NCBI GenBank assembly: GCA_045576655.1
Contig: JAZNGW010000034.1
Span: forward strand, 1 to 17,362
Length of the DNA stretch: 17,362 nucleotides
DNA from: RGIG8745 sp045576655
GTDB taxonomy: Bacteria > Bacteroidota > Bacteroidia > Bacteroidales > Bacteroidaceae
Reading direction: 5' to 3'
Position numbers and translations under genes: made by a program. Of the stretch, positions 1-7,949 are shown piece after piece. Position 1 is the first letter of the stretch. Each line of letters opens with the position of its first letter. The notes under the pieces were generated by a model that made no database searches, had not been told where the DNA came from, and saw only the letters and a list, made by a program, of their open reading frames with translations.

Positions 1-561
1 TCTTGTACTACTAACTGTTTGGCTCCTATCGCTAAGGTATTGAACGACAAGTGGGGTATCACTGACGGTTTGATGACTACAGTTCACTCTACAACTGCTA
101 CTCAGAAGACTGTTGACGGTCCATCTTTGAAGGACTGGAGAGGTGGTCGTGCTGCTGCTGGTAACATTATCCCTTCTTCTACAGGTGCTGCTAAGGCTGT
201 AGGTAAGGTAATCCCTGAACTCAACGGCAAGCTCACAGGTATGGCATTCCGCGTTCCTACATTGGACGTATCAGTTGTTGACTTGACTGTTAACTTGGCT
301 AAGCCTGCTACATATGCTGAAATCTGCTCAGCTATGAAGGAAGCTTCTGAGACTTACCTCAACGGTGTTCTCGGATACACTGACGAAGATGTTGTATCTG
401 CTGACTTCCTCGGCGATGCACGCACATCAATCTTCGACGCTAAGGCTGGTATCCAGCTCACAGACACATTCGTTAAGGTTGTATCTTGGTACGATAACGA
501 AATCGGTTATTCAAACAAGGTTCTCGAGCTCATCGCTCACATGGCTAAGGTTAACGCTTAA
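1..561 (+). CDS. gap: Glyceraldehyde-3-phosphate dehydrogenase, 3' part (5' end outside window)
   Basis: Glycolytic and gluconeogenic enzyme of the cytoplasm that oxidises glyceraldehyde 3-phosphate to 1,3-bisphosphoglycerate with NAD(P). The reading frame is already open at base 1 and starts with SCTTNC, the active-site signature; the catalytic Cys is codon 2. The partner His lies in TTVHSTTATQK near codon 29. The catalytic-domain motifs NIIPSSTGAAKAVGKV, FRVPTLDVSVVDLTV and SWYDNEIGYSNKV follow. Only 186 codons are present, so about 150 N-terminal residues (the NAD-binding Rossmann half) lie to the left. A TTG at 19 is an internal codon, not a start. The codons are strongly biased (GCT, AAG, AAC, TTC), as expected for a highly expressed gene. 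The gene ends at a TAA 21 bp before a strong terminator. Identity is certain; the exact GAPDH paralogue cannot be told from this half. Confidence 0.97.
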   Translation, partial: SCTTNCLAPIAKVLNDKWGITDGLMTTVHSTTATQKTVDGPSLKDWRGGRAAAGNIIPSSTGAAKAVGKVIPELNGKLTGMAFRVPTLDVSVVDLTVNLAKPATYAEICSAMKEASETYLNGVLGYTDEDVVSADFLGDARTSIFDAKAGIQLTDTFVKVVSWYDNEIGYSNKVLELIAHMAKVNA

Positions 562-582
562 TCCATTGTTTGAATATAAATC

Positions 583-616
583 AAAAAGGGTGTGCTTCGG
601 CACGCCCTTATTTTTT
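583..616. terminator. Bidirectional intrinsic terminator between gap and miaA
   Basis: A 10-bp stem, AAGGGTGTGC (586-595) with GCACGCCCTT (600-609) and one G-T pair, is capped by an extra-stable C(TTCG)G loop. On the plus strand it is followed by a run of six T (611-616). On the minus strand the same hairpin is followed by TTTTTGATTT. It therefore fits a terminator for gap and also for the convergent miaA operon. Confidence 0.9.
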
Positions 617-649
617 CATCATTTCATCAAAACAAAGTATCACCTTGTC

Positions 650-672
650 GTATATATAACTTTCATATATAC
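650..672. repeat. AT-rich inverted repeat downstream of miaA
   Basis: GTATATAT (650-657) and ATATATAC (665-672) are perfect 8-bp inverted arms around a 7-base loop. The repeat sits 21 bp after the miaA stop on the minus strand. It could help form the 3' end of the operon transcript, but the stem is nearly all A/T and no T-run follows at once, so the role is uncertain. Confidence 0.4.
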
Positions 673-692
673 ACTTGGCCAACCGAAGTATA

Positions 693-1610
693 TCATCTAC
701 ACATAAGCAACTTGACCTCCTCAATAAATTCATCTATTGACGCATCACCTACGGTTATCCAATTTATCTTTATCCCCCTGCGCTCCATCCCTCTAAACCA
801 GGTCATCTGTCGTTTAGCGAATTGGTGAATAGCTATTTCCAATTGATTTACCATTTCTTCATAAGTCAATTCACCTATAACATACAGAGTGACATACTTG
901 TACTCTAAACCATAGTAAATCAATGACTCAGGCGGGACGCCACCATCCAATATCCCCTTAATCTCATCTACCATCCCCTCCTCCAATCTTTTACGGAGTC
1001 GAAGGGATATTTTCCGCCTACGTAAATCCCTATCAATATTCAGACCTACGACCAACGATTTTATTTGCGGAAAATCACGTTCATCCATTGGCTGTTGCCT
1101 ATAGAAATCCTCAATCTCAATAGCACGTATAGCACGCTGAGCAGTATCAACATCTGTTACATTATGCAAACGCTTATATGAAGAAAGAATACTTGTCAAT
1201 TCATCTAAACTCTTGCCCTCCAATGAAGCTCGCAATTCTTGATTTTGAGGAACATGGCTAAGACGATAACTGCGCAGAACGCTTTCTATATAAAGTCCTG
1301 TACCACCACATAAGATGGGGACATTACCATTATCCTTAATTTTATTGTATGCAACCAAGAAATCATTCTGATACCTGTAGAGATTGTACTTTTCACCAGC
1401 ATCTTCTATATCGATAAGATGGTAAGGTATTTCCTTGCCATTCACAGTATAGTCAGACAAGTCCTTCCCTGTACCTATATCCATCCCACGATACACCTGT
1501 CTGCTATCAGCACTGATAATCTCACCTCCCACATCATAAGCCAAACGAGTGGCAAAACTAGTTTTTCCACACGCTGTAGGACCTAATATGGTCACCATGT
1601 CGTATTTCAT
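693..1610 (-). CDS. miaA: tRNA dimethylallyltransferase MiaA
   Basis: Transfers a dimethylallyl group from DMAPP to N6 of A37 in tRNAs that read codons starting with U, the first step to ms2i6A. The 305-residue product has the P-loop GPTACGKT (residues 10-17), the family block SADSRQVYRGMDIGTGK (33-49) and CGGTGLYIESVL (about 101-112), in the usual order and at the usual length. I chose the ATG at 1610 because MKYDMVTILGPTACGKT begins the conserved fold; the ATG at 1598 is also possible. The frame stays open upstream to an ATG at 1709, but those 33 extra residues lie inside mnmA and do not look like MiaA. The start falls 7 bp after the mnmA stop, so the gene is the last in the nadA-mnmA-miaA operon. 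The tRNA-Ser(UGA) at the right end of this window reads a UNN codon and is a plausible substrate class. Confidence 0.95.
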   Translation of the reverse strand: MKYDMVTILGPTACGKTSFATRLAYDVGGEIISADSRQVYRGMDIGTGKDLSDYTVNGKEIPYHLIDIEDAGEKYNLYRYQNDFLVAYNKIKDNGNVPILCGGTGLYIESVLRSYRLSHVPQNQELRASLEGKSLDELTSILSSYKRLHNVTDVDTAQRAIRAIEIEDFYRQQPMDERDFPQIKSLVVGLNIDRDLRRRKISLRLRKRLEEGMVDEIKGILDGGVPPESLIYYGLEYKYVTLYVIGELTYEEMVNQLEIAIHQFAKRQMTWFRGMERRGIKINWITVGDASIDEFIEEVKLLMCR

Positions 1611-1617
1611 ATCTATA

Positions 1618-2706
1618 TCACGATATTTCTCCACTTCCGTAGCACAAATGATGGTTCTCATCATATACAACACAGAATTGGCCTGGAGCCACTCCATGAA
1701 TCTTTTCATCAGCCTTCAAACGCCATGTTCCATTTGTATCCAAAGACAAAGTTCCTGACAAATATTCGGGAGTATGACGTATCTTGAACGTGACTCTATG
1801 CTCAACATTACTCTTCATCTCATTTTGACCATCTGCCAAAAACGGATTAGCAGTAATAAAATGGAAATCGTCCATTTCTAAATGGTCTTTATAAACCTTC
1901 TCTGGCTCATAGCCATGACTGACAAAGAGAATATTTCGCTTCATATTTTTCTTAACGACGAACCATGGCCCACCGCCAAAACCAAGACCTTTCCTTTGGC
2001 CTATTGTATAGAACCAGAGTCCATTATGAGTACCTATTTTCTTTCCAGTTTCGAGTTCTCGTACATCACCTGGATTCTCCCCTAAGTTACGCTTAATATA
2101 CTCTCTAAAATCAATATTTCCAAGAAAACAAATACCTTGACTATCCCTGCGACTAGCATTTAGCAGATTTGCCTTTTCGGCAATATCTCTGACTTCATGT
2201 TTCCACAAATGTCCTATAGGAAATATCAATCTTGACACCTGCAAGGAATCTATCTGACAAAGAAAATCGGTTTGATCCTTTACTGGATCAGGACTTGTTG
2301 ATAACCATACCCTGCCATCTTTCATTGTAGTAGTAGCATAATGCCCTGTAGCTGTCAAATCAAAGTCCCTCCCTACTTGTTCTTCAAAACATCCGAACTT
2401 TATTAGTTTATTGCACATGACATCAGGATTAGGAGTCAATCCTTTGCGGGCCTTATCCATCGTATAGCCTACCACCTTCTCCCAATACTCATTGTGAAGA
2501 TCCACTACATCAAGTTTCAGACCATACCTACGTGCAAGCCATTGACATATCTCCACATCTTCCTCCGAAGTACAATTCCATTCAGTATCCTTCTCTGGAC
2601 CAATCTTAATATAAAACAAATGCGGTTCATACCCCTGCTCTTTCAGCAGATGCACACTAACGGCACTATCCACACCGCCACTGACCAAAGCCGCTACACT
2701 CTTCAT
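1618..2706 (-). CDS. mnmA: tRNA-specific 2-thiouridylase MnmA
   Basis: Cytoplasmic PP-loop ATPase that adenylates U34 of Lys, Glu and Gln tRNAs and inserts sulfur to make 2-thiouridine. The 362-residue protein opens with the PP-loop SGGVDS (residues 9-14). NPDVMCNK contains the first catalytic Cys (98), and GICFLG contains the second (193), which forms the persulfide/disulfide partner in the family. TATGHYA (118-124) and YTIGQRKGLG are also typical. The N-terminal stretch between residues 37 and 62 (EKDTEWNCTSEEDVEICQWL) carries extra Cys residues. The ATG overlaps the nadA stop in an ATGA (2703-2706), so translation is probably coupled. Bacteroidota often carry more than one MnmA-like protein, so this may be one of two paralogues. 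Confidence 0.95.
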   Translation of the reverse strand: MKSVAALVSGGVDSAVSVHLLKEQGYEPHLFYIKIGPEKDTEWNCTSEEDVEICQWLARRYGLKLDVVDLHNEYWEKVVGYTMDKARKGLTPNPDVMCNKLIKFGCFEEQVGRDFDLTATGHYATTTMKDGRVWLSTSPDPVKDQTDFLCQIDSLQVSRLIFPIGHLWKHEVRDIAEKANLLNASRRDSQGICFLGNIDFREYIKRNLGENPGDVRELETGKKIGTHNGLWFYTIGQRKGLGFGGGPWFVVKKNMKRNILFVSHGYEPEKVYKDHLEMDDFHFITANPFLADGQNEMKSNVEHRVTFKIRHTPEYLSGTLSLDTNGTWRLKADEKIHGVAPGQFCVVYDENHHLCYGSGEIS

Positions 2707-3701
2707 TTCATTCTTCTGCTTATCTCCAACATCTTGTCAATCGGCTTAATAGCCTTCTCTGCCACAGCCTCATCCACTACAATCTCCGGCCATTCATACT
2801 TCAGCGTGTTATATAATTTCTCAAGCGTGTTCAGACGCATGTAACTACATTCATTACATGAACAGCCTATAGTTTCGGTAGTTTCAGGCGGAGCAGGAAT
2901 AAAGATTTTATCAGGACATTGCTTCTTCATTTCATGTAAAATACCACTTTCTGTCGCAACAATAAACTCCTTATACTCAGACTTTATAGCATAGTTAAGC
3001 AGAGCGGCAGTAGAACCAATTTCATCTGCAAGCACCTGTATAGGAGCAGGACATTCCGGATGAACTAACACCTTCGCTTCTGGGTATTTCTTTTTCAAGT
3101 CAATTATTCCATTCAATGAGAATTGCCCATGCACATGACATCCTCCGTCCCAAAGAACCATATTGCGTCCTGTAACAGAATTGATATATCCACCCAAATT
3201 CTTATCTGGTCCAAATATCAATTTCTCATCCTTTGGAAAACTATCAACAATCAATTTAGCATTTGAACTTGTCACGACCACATCAGTCAACGCCTTAACC
3301 GCAGCCGTGGTATTCACATAACTCACCACTTTATGGTCTGGATATTTCTTCACAAATTCAGCCAAGTCCTCCGCCTTACAACTATCTGCTAAAGAACAAC
3401 CAGCATTGAGGTCGCAAACAAGCACTTTTTTCCCAGGACAAAGAATCTTGTTGGTCTCACCCATGAAATGAACACCACACATCACAATTATATCAGCCTC
3501 CGTCTTTGCCGCCCATTGAGCCAAAGCAAGAGAATCGCCCACAAAGTCTGCCACATCCTGCACTGCCCCATCCGTATAGTAATGAGCCAACACCACCGCA
3601 TTCTTTTCTTTGCACATCTTTCTTATCTCACCAGCAAGGTCTATATCTGCAGGAACAGGTTCATCAACATACCCCTTTATTTGCCATTCATTCTTAACCA
3701 T
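2703..3701 (-). CDS. nadA: Quinolinate synthase NadA
   Basis: Iron-sulfur enzyme that condenses iminoaspartate with dihydroxyacetone phosphate to give quinolinate, the precursor of NAD. The 332-residue protein has NAVVLAHYYTDGAVQDVADFVGDS near the N-terminus, DLNAGCSLADSC (98-108), GGCHVHG (186-192) and IGCSCNECSYM (278-288). The Cys residues in the last three blocks are the likely cluster ligands. I chose the ATG at 3701, which gives MVKNEWQIKGYVDEPVP, as in relatives. The same frame has an ATG at 3743 that would add 14 hydrophobic residues and cannot be excluded, since both lie downstream of the predicted promoter at 3775-3782. It is the first gene of the nadA-mnmA-miaA operon. NadB and NadC are not in the window. 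Confidence 0.95.
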   Translation of the reverse strand: MVKNEWQIKGYVDEPVPADIDLAGEIRKMCKEKNAVVLAHYYTDGAVQDVADFVGDSLALAQWAAKTEADIIVMCGVHFMGETNKILCPGKKVLVCDLNAGCSLADSCKAEDLAEFVKKYPDHKVVSYVNTTAAVKALTDVVVTSSNAKLIVDSFPKDEKLIFGPDKNLGGYINSVTGRNMVLWDGGCHVHGQFSLNGIIDLKKKYPEAKVLVHPECPAPIQVLADEIGSTAALLNYAIKSEYKEFIVATESGILHEMKKQCPDKIFIPAPPETTETIGCSCNECSYMRLNTLEKLYNTLKYEWPEIVVDEAVAEKAIKPIDKMLEISRRMK

Positions 3702-3774
3702 AGTTGTTATTGCAATATTTATTAAGTCCAACACTAATTGCATAGAGAACTATAATCTCCGTTGCATTCTTTCA

Positions 3775-3782
3775 CAAAAATA
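3775..3782 (-). promoter_or_regulatory. Predicted -7 element of the nadA operon
   Basis: The minus strand reads TATTTTTG here, an exact match to the Bacteroidota -7 consensus TAnnTTTG. Transcription would start near 3768, about 67 bp before the chosen nadA start. I find no convincing TTTG at the -33 distance. Confidence 0.5.
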
Positions 3783-3813
3783 AGAAATAATATTGACACT
3801 ATTCGTATTGGAT

Positions 3814-4866
3814 TCAAAATAAATTCCTTAACCGCCATTCCTCATATCGTTCAATAACCTTTGCAGGTGAATTGCCAAACCAACTATATCCCATGCGACG
3901 TTCATAGTCTATATCCCCGATATACCTCTGCGGAATACCATCACGGCCACAAAAGAATGGTTCTGCATTTTCAAGGTCATAAAATCTTGCCCACAAACCT
4001 CTAGCACCCTCACTACGAACAAGACGAATGTCGGATTGCCCCTCATTATTGATGAAGTGTTCCGGAGCAACATCTTTCATTTCATGGTCAATGAGCCAAC
4101 TTACACCAGCTTCAACTGACCTGATTACTTGTTTTGTAGGATTGTCTATATCCATTAACAGATTGAGTATGTCAGCAGTTTCGCCATGTCCAGAAAATGA
4201 CGGAAGTTCGTATGCACGCCCTTGTGCAGGTAATAGATTGATTGAATCGTGTTGCTGGCACCAAACAGTAGTTTTCCCATTAATAACAATCTGGCAATTC
4301 AGAATGCATTCTATACCTTTTTCATACGCCTGTTTTGCTGAAGCAACAAGCGTATCAGAAAGATTGAGCAAGCAATAAGGATGTCGCAATAAAAAAATGT
4401 CACGCATCAAACGAATGACCCCAGTCATTGCCCCGTCGTTAAATGTTGTGTGTGAAGAGTAATGCCCTTTTCCTCGCGCAGGAAAATATTGCGGCCAGCC
4501 TCCATTGGCATATTGAGCGGAAAGCAGATATTTGAGCCCTTTAATGAAAGACTGACGATATTTCTCATTGCCTTGCATAGAAAATGCCGTTGCCAAATGC
4601 AGCATTTCCCCCCACGTGGCTTTATTATCTATACAAGCTCCTATGCCTGCTTGATTACATCCGCTGATATATAGGGCATCGGGCCCGTTTTCCCAATTCT
4701 GATTTTTCACCCAACCGCCATTGTCAAGTTGGTATTTCACTATGGAGTCTGCAATGGATATTAATTGTAAATTTTGGGCATTTACCTGGATAGCGCATAA
4801 CAGAAAAAGTGCCATTACGAACGATGCGTAGTAACGCCATTCCGTAATAGCACATTTATTTTTCAT
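3814..4866 (-). CDS. Secreted pectate lyase, polysaccharide lyase family 10
   Basis: Predicted to cleave polygalacturonate (pectate) by beta-elimination outside the cytoplasm. The 350-residue protein begins with a signal peptide: a charged start, then YYASFVMALFLLCAIQV and a likely cleavage after VNA (residues 28-30). The mature part shows family blocks in order: DNGGWVKN (48-55), the CIDNKATWGEML region (78-89), NGGWPQYFPARG (121-132), TTFNDGAMTGVIRLM (140-154), TTVWCQQHD (199-207), YELPSFSGHGE (219-229), GLWARFYDLENAEPFFCGRDG (290-310) and YERRMGYSWFG (321-331). These match the PL10 (alpha/alpha) toroid lyases as I remember them. I chose the ATG at 4866 because the signal peptide begins there; a longer frame to 4950 runs into uxaB. 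The gene starts 16 bp after the uxaB stop, so the two are probably co-transcribed, tying pectate cutting to use of the released galacturonate. Confidence 0.88.
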   Translation of the reverse strand: MKNKCAITEWRYYASFVMALFLLCAIQVNAQNLQLISIADSIVKYQLDNGGWVKNQNWENGPDALYISGCNQAGIGACIDNKATWGEMLHLATAFSMQGNEKYRQSFIKGLKYLLSAQYANGGWPQYFPARGKGHYSSHTTFNDGAMTGVIRLMRDIFLLRHPYCLLNLSDTLVASAKQAYEKGIECILNCQIVINGKTTVWCQQHDSINLLPAQGRAYELPSFSGHGETADILNLLMDIDNPTKQVIRSVEAGVSWLIDHEMKDVAPEHFINNEGQSDIRLVRSEGARGLWARFYDLENAEPFFCGRDGIPQRYIGDIDYERRMGYSWFGNSPAKVIERYEEWRLRNLF

Positions 4867-4882
4867 ATAATAATAATTATTA

Positions 4883-6352
4883 TCAGAGTATTGACTTGAC
4901 CGCGTTAAGCATGCCTTCAGCCTGTATCTTGTCGAGATATTCCTTGACAAGTTGCGTCATGCCAGGGATGTCATTAAGATTTTCATGCCATATAAACTCT
5001 GCAGCCAGCACACCCTCTGCAACCTTCTGAGTGTCGTCTGTAGCCCAAAGTTCTTTAAGAAGTTGCATGATTTCTGGTGCATCGTTTGGCACGATTTCCG
5101 CTCCGTCAAATCTGTTGCCGCCCTTGTAATAAGTAATGATAGCGGCCAATCCAAATACAAGTCCTTTCGGTAATTCACCTTTCCTTTCAAGATAAGTCTT
5201 AACACCAGGAAGGTCGCGTGTTTCATACTTAGGGAACGAGTTGAGCATGATGCTCGTCACCTGATGGTCTACGTATGGATTGTTGAATCGCTCAAGCACA
5301 TCTTCTGCAAACTTCTGCAGCTCATCCATAGGCAAGTTGAGTGTCTGCATAAGTTCCTCAAACTGCACCTTATGAATATACTTTCCAACAACTGGATGAT
5401 TACAAGCATCTCGAACAATGTTTATGCCTGAAAGGAATGCCACTGGTGAAAGTACTGTATGCGGGCCATTGAGGAGGGTAACCTTTCGCTCATGATAAGG
5501 TTTTTCCGATGGAGCTATAAGGACATCGAGACCTGCCTTTTCCGCAGGGAATTCCTTCTTGAGAGCAGCTATCGACATGTTTTCAGGCTTCTCTATCACC
5601 CAAAGATGGAAAGCTTCGCCCTGTACAACCAAGTTATCCTCATAGCACACCTGCTTCTGAATTTTTGCAATATCCTTGCGAGGAAATCCTGGGACGATGC
5701 GGTCAACAAGCGTAGCACACACATAACAGTATTTAGTGAACCACTCCTTAAACTTGGCATAATCCTTGCCGAAATCGTCCTTCCATAGTTCAATATACTG
5801 ATAAATACACTTCTTCAAGTGGTGGCCGTTAAGGAAAATTAGTTCGCAAGGCATGATGATAAGCCCCTTTGTCTTGTCACCCTTGAATGTCTGAAAACGA
5901 CGATATAGCAATTGAGTGAGCTTGCCAGGATACGACGAAGCAGGCGTGTCAGAAAGCTTGCATGAAGGGTCAAAAGCAATACCTGCTTCTGTTGTGTTAC
6001 TTATGACAAAACGAATTTCAGGTTGGTCGGCAAGCGACAAGAACGCCTGATTCTGTGTGTAAGGATTTAGAGCCCTGCTTATACAATCAATGCGAGTGAG
6101 TGAATTTATAACTTCACCATTTAGACGCCCCTGAAGATTGACATGATAAAGACAATCCTGACCATTTAACCAATCTACCATACCTTTTTCAATAGGTTGA
6201 ACTACTACAACACTAGAATTGAAATCAGTCTTCTGATTCATATTGTAAACAATCCAGTCTACAAAACAACGAAGAAAATTGCCCTCGCCAAACTGAATTA
6301 TCCTTTCGGGAGCAACACACTTAGGTGCCGTACGCTTATTTAATGCTTTCAT
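4883..6352 (-). CDS. uxaB: Tagaturonate reductase (altronate oxidoreductase) UxaB
   Basis: Cytoplasmic NADH-dependent reductase that turns D-tagaturonate into D-altronate in the galacturonate isomerase pathway. The 489-residue product belongs to the mannitol dehydrogenase-like family. It shows the nucleotide-binding stretch RIIQFGEGNFLRCFVDW (17-33), ISNTTEAGI (117-125), ATLVDRIVPGFP (213-224) and the catalytic-region motif YHERKVTLLNGPHTVLSP (286-303). The length matches bacterial UxaB. The fructuronate reductase UxuB is a related alternative, but the FGEGNFLRCFVDW form and the partner genes favour UxaB. It is divergent from uxaC across 106 bp and is followed 16 bp later by the pectate lyase. 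A good Bacteroidota promoter lies just upstream (6381-6412). Confidence 0.93.
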   Translation of the reverse strand: MKALNKRTAPKCVAPERIIQFGEGNFLRCFVDWIVYNMNQKTDFNSSVVVVQPIEKGMVDWLNGQDCLYHVNLQGRLNGEVINSLTRIDCISRALNPYTQNQAFLSLADQPEIRFVISNTTEAGIAFDPSCKLSDTPASSYPGKLTQLLYRRFQTFKGDKTKGLIIMPCELIFLNGHHLKKCIYQYIELWKDDFGKDYAKFKEWFTKYCYVCATLVDRIVPGFPRKDIAKIQKQVCYEDNLVVQGEAFHLWVIEKPENMSIAALKKEFPAEKAGLDVLIAPSEKPYHERKVTLLNGPHTVLSPVAFLSGINIVRDACNHPVVGKYIHKVQFEELMQTLNLPMDELQKFAEDVLERFNNPYVDHQVTSIMLNSFPKYETRDLPGVKTYLERKGELPKGLVFGLAAIITYYKGGNRFDGAEIVPNDAPEIMQLLKELWATDDTQKVAEGVLAAEFIWHENLNDIPGMTQLVKEYLDKIQAEGMLNAVKSIL

Positions 6353-6380
6353 AATGATGTTTTGATTAACAATATAGCCA

Positions 6381-6412
6381 CAAAATTAAAGAAATATGAT
6401 AAATAATTCAAA
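6381..6412 (-). promoter_or_regulatory. Predicted promoter of the uxaB-pectate lyase operon
   Basis: The minus strand carries TTTG (6409-6412), a 20-base spacer and TAATTTTG (6381-6388), matching the Bacteroidota -33/-7 consensus TTTG-N(19-21)-TAnnTTTG. Transcription would start near 6374, about 20 bp before the uxaB ATG. This is the best promoter match in the window. Confidence 0.68.
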
Positions 6413-6421
6413 CAAAAAGTG

Positions 6422-6429
6422 TAAATTCG
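6422..6429 (+). promoter_or_regulatory. Weak predicted -7 element for uxaC
   Basis: TAAATTCG matches TAnnTTTG at all but one position and lies 29 bp before the uxaC ATG. No TTTG is seen at the -33 distance. Such a weak core promoter may depend on an activator, but no regulator gene is present in the window. Confidence 0.3.
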
Positions 6430-6458
6430 TAACGATAACCTTATAAACATAAAGAATA

Positions 6459-7868
6459 ATGAAAGACTTCATGGACAAAGACTTTCTGTTGCAGACTGAA
6501 ACTGCACAGATGCTCTATCACGAACATGCGGCAAAAATGCCAATAATAGACTACCATTGCCACCTTATCCCCAAAATGGTTGCCGATGACCATAAATTCC
6601 GTTCCCTCACAGAAATATGGCTTGGAGGTGACCACTACAAATGGCGTGCCATGAGAAGCAACGGAGTGCCTGAAAAGTATTGTACAGGAACAGACACAAC
6701 CGACTGGGAAAAGTTTGAAAAATGGGCAGAAACAGTACCATATACATTCCGCAACCCATTATACGGATGGACACACTTGGAACTCAAAACTGCATTCGGT
6801 ATTGACAAAGTGCTAAATCCCCAAACAGCGCGTGAAATATATGATGAATGTACCGACAAACTCCAGAACGACCCAACATATACAGCACGAGGAATGATGC
6901 GCCGTTACAATGTGGAGACCGTATGTACTACCGATGACCCTGTTGACACTCTTGAATGGCACAAGAAAACGCGTGAAAGCGGTTTTGAAATCAAGATGAT
7001 ACCAGCATGGCGCCCAGACAAAGCAATGGCTGTTGAAAACTCCCAAAATTTCAAGGCATATATTGAAAAACTCTCAGAAGTCAGTGGAGTGACAATCAGC
7101 AAATTCCAGGATGTTATTGACGCACTTCAGACCCGTCACGACTTTTTTGCTGAGAACGGTTGTAAACTATCCGATCATGGTATAGAAGAGTTCTATGCGG
7201 AAGACTATACCGACGCTGAAATAAATGCAATATTCAATAAGGTATATGGCGGCAATGAACTCACACACCAAGAAATCCTTAAGTTCAAGAGCGCAATGAT
7301 GGTAATCTTTGCTGAAATGGACCATGAATCAGGGTGGGCACAACAATTCCATTATGGAGCAATACGCGATAACAATACAAAGATGTTCAATTTGCTTGGA
7401 CCAGACACAGGCTTTGACTCCATTGGCCAGTTCAACACCGCTAAAGCAATGTCGAAGTTCCTCAACCGACTTGCATCAAACGACAAACTGACAAAAACCA
7501 TCATCTACAACCTGAATCCAGCCGACAACGAAGTAGTGGCAACAATGCTCGGAAACTTCCAGGATGGCACATGCCCAGGAAAGATACAATGGGGGTCAGG
7601 ATGGTGGTTCCTCGACCAGAAGGACGGTATGGAAAAACAAATGAACGCACTCTCTCTCCTCGGACTCTTGAGCAGATTCGTTGGTATGCTCACCGACTCA
7701 CGTTCCTTCCTATCATACCCTCGCCATGAATATTTCCGCCGCGTGCTATGCAACCTCGTAGGACGCGACATCGAAAATGGAGAAATACCAGTAAGCGAAA
7801 TGGATCGTGTGAAGCAGATGATAGAGGATATTTCATACTATAACGCAAAGAATTACTTCAATTTCTAG
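6459..7868 (+). CDS. uxaC: Uronate (glucuronate/galacturonate) isomerase UxaC
   Basis: Cytoplasmic metal-dependent isomerase of the amidohydrolase superfamily. It converts D-galacturonate to D-tagaturonate and D-glucuronate to D-fructuronate. The 469-residue protein has the metal-binding YHCHL near the N-terminus (His 33 and 35), then ADDHKFRSLTEIWLGGDHYKWRAMR, ETVCTTDDPVDTLEWH, FHYGAIRDNNTKMFNLLGPDTGFDSIG and, near the end, RFVGMLTDSRSFLSYPRHEYFRR, all typical of UxaC. Length equals the family norm. The ATG at 6459 gives MKDFMDKDFLLQTETAQ, a usual UxaC start. The gene is divergent from uxaB, the next enzyme of the pathway, and is followed by a terminator at 7892-7924, so it forms a single-gene unit. 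Confidence 0.96.
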   Translation: MKDFMDKDFLLQTETAQMLYHEHAAKMPIIDYHCHLIPKMVADDHKFRSLTEIWLGGDHYKWRAMRSNGVPEKYCTGTDTTDWEKFEKWAETVPYTFRNPLYGWTHLELKTAFGIDKVLNPQTAREIYDECTDKLQNDPTYTARGMMRRYNVETVCTTDDPVDTLEWHKKTRESGFEIKMIPAWRPDKAMAVENSQNFKAYIEKLSEVSGVTISKFQDVIDALQTRHDFFAENGCKLSDHGIEEFYAEDYTDAEINAIFNKVYGGNELTHQEILKFKSAMMVIFAEMDHESGWAQQFHYGAIRDNNTKMFNLLGPDTGFDSIGQFNTAKAMSKFLNRLASNDKLTKTIIYNLNPADNEVVATMLGNFQDGTCPGKIQWGSGWWFLDQKDGMEKQMNALSLLGLLSRFVGMLTDSRSFLSYPRHEYFRRVLCNLVGRDIENGEIPVSEMDRVKQMIEDISYYNAKNYFNF

Positions 7869-7891
7869 CACACATACACCACAATATAATG

Positions 7892-7924
7892 AATCCCGAA
7901 TATGCTTAGCAAGTTCGGGATTTT
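7892..7924 (+). terminator. Intrinsic terminator after uxaC
   Basis: AATCCCGAA (7892-7900) pairs perfectly with TTCGGGATT (7914-7922), and the T-run ends at 7924 before AATTTA. It lies 23 bp after the uxaC stop, between convergent genes, so it may also help stop transcription from the minus-strand HAD gene. The minus-side T-run is poor. Confidence 0.82.
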
Positions 7925-7949
7925 AATTTATCTCTGATTCAACAGACTT

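Noticed and set aside
1..561. TTG at 19 as the gap start codon
   Set aside because: The frame is open from base 1 and the catalytic SCTTNC motif lies before it, so the gene is cut by the window edge.
365..706. A 113-codon frame running from inside gap through the terminator
   Set aside because: It overlaps the conserved gap frame and the intrinsic terminator; the product is low complexity and Ser/Leu-rich.
4867..4950. A 28-codon upstream extension of the pectate lyase
   Set aside because: It would overlap uxaB by 68 bp and put a charged segment in front of a good signal peptide; the ATG at 4866 fits export.
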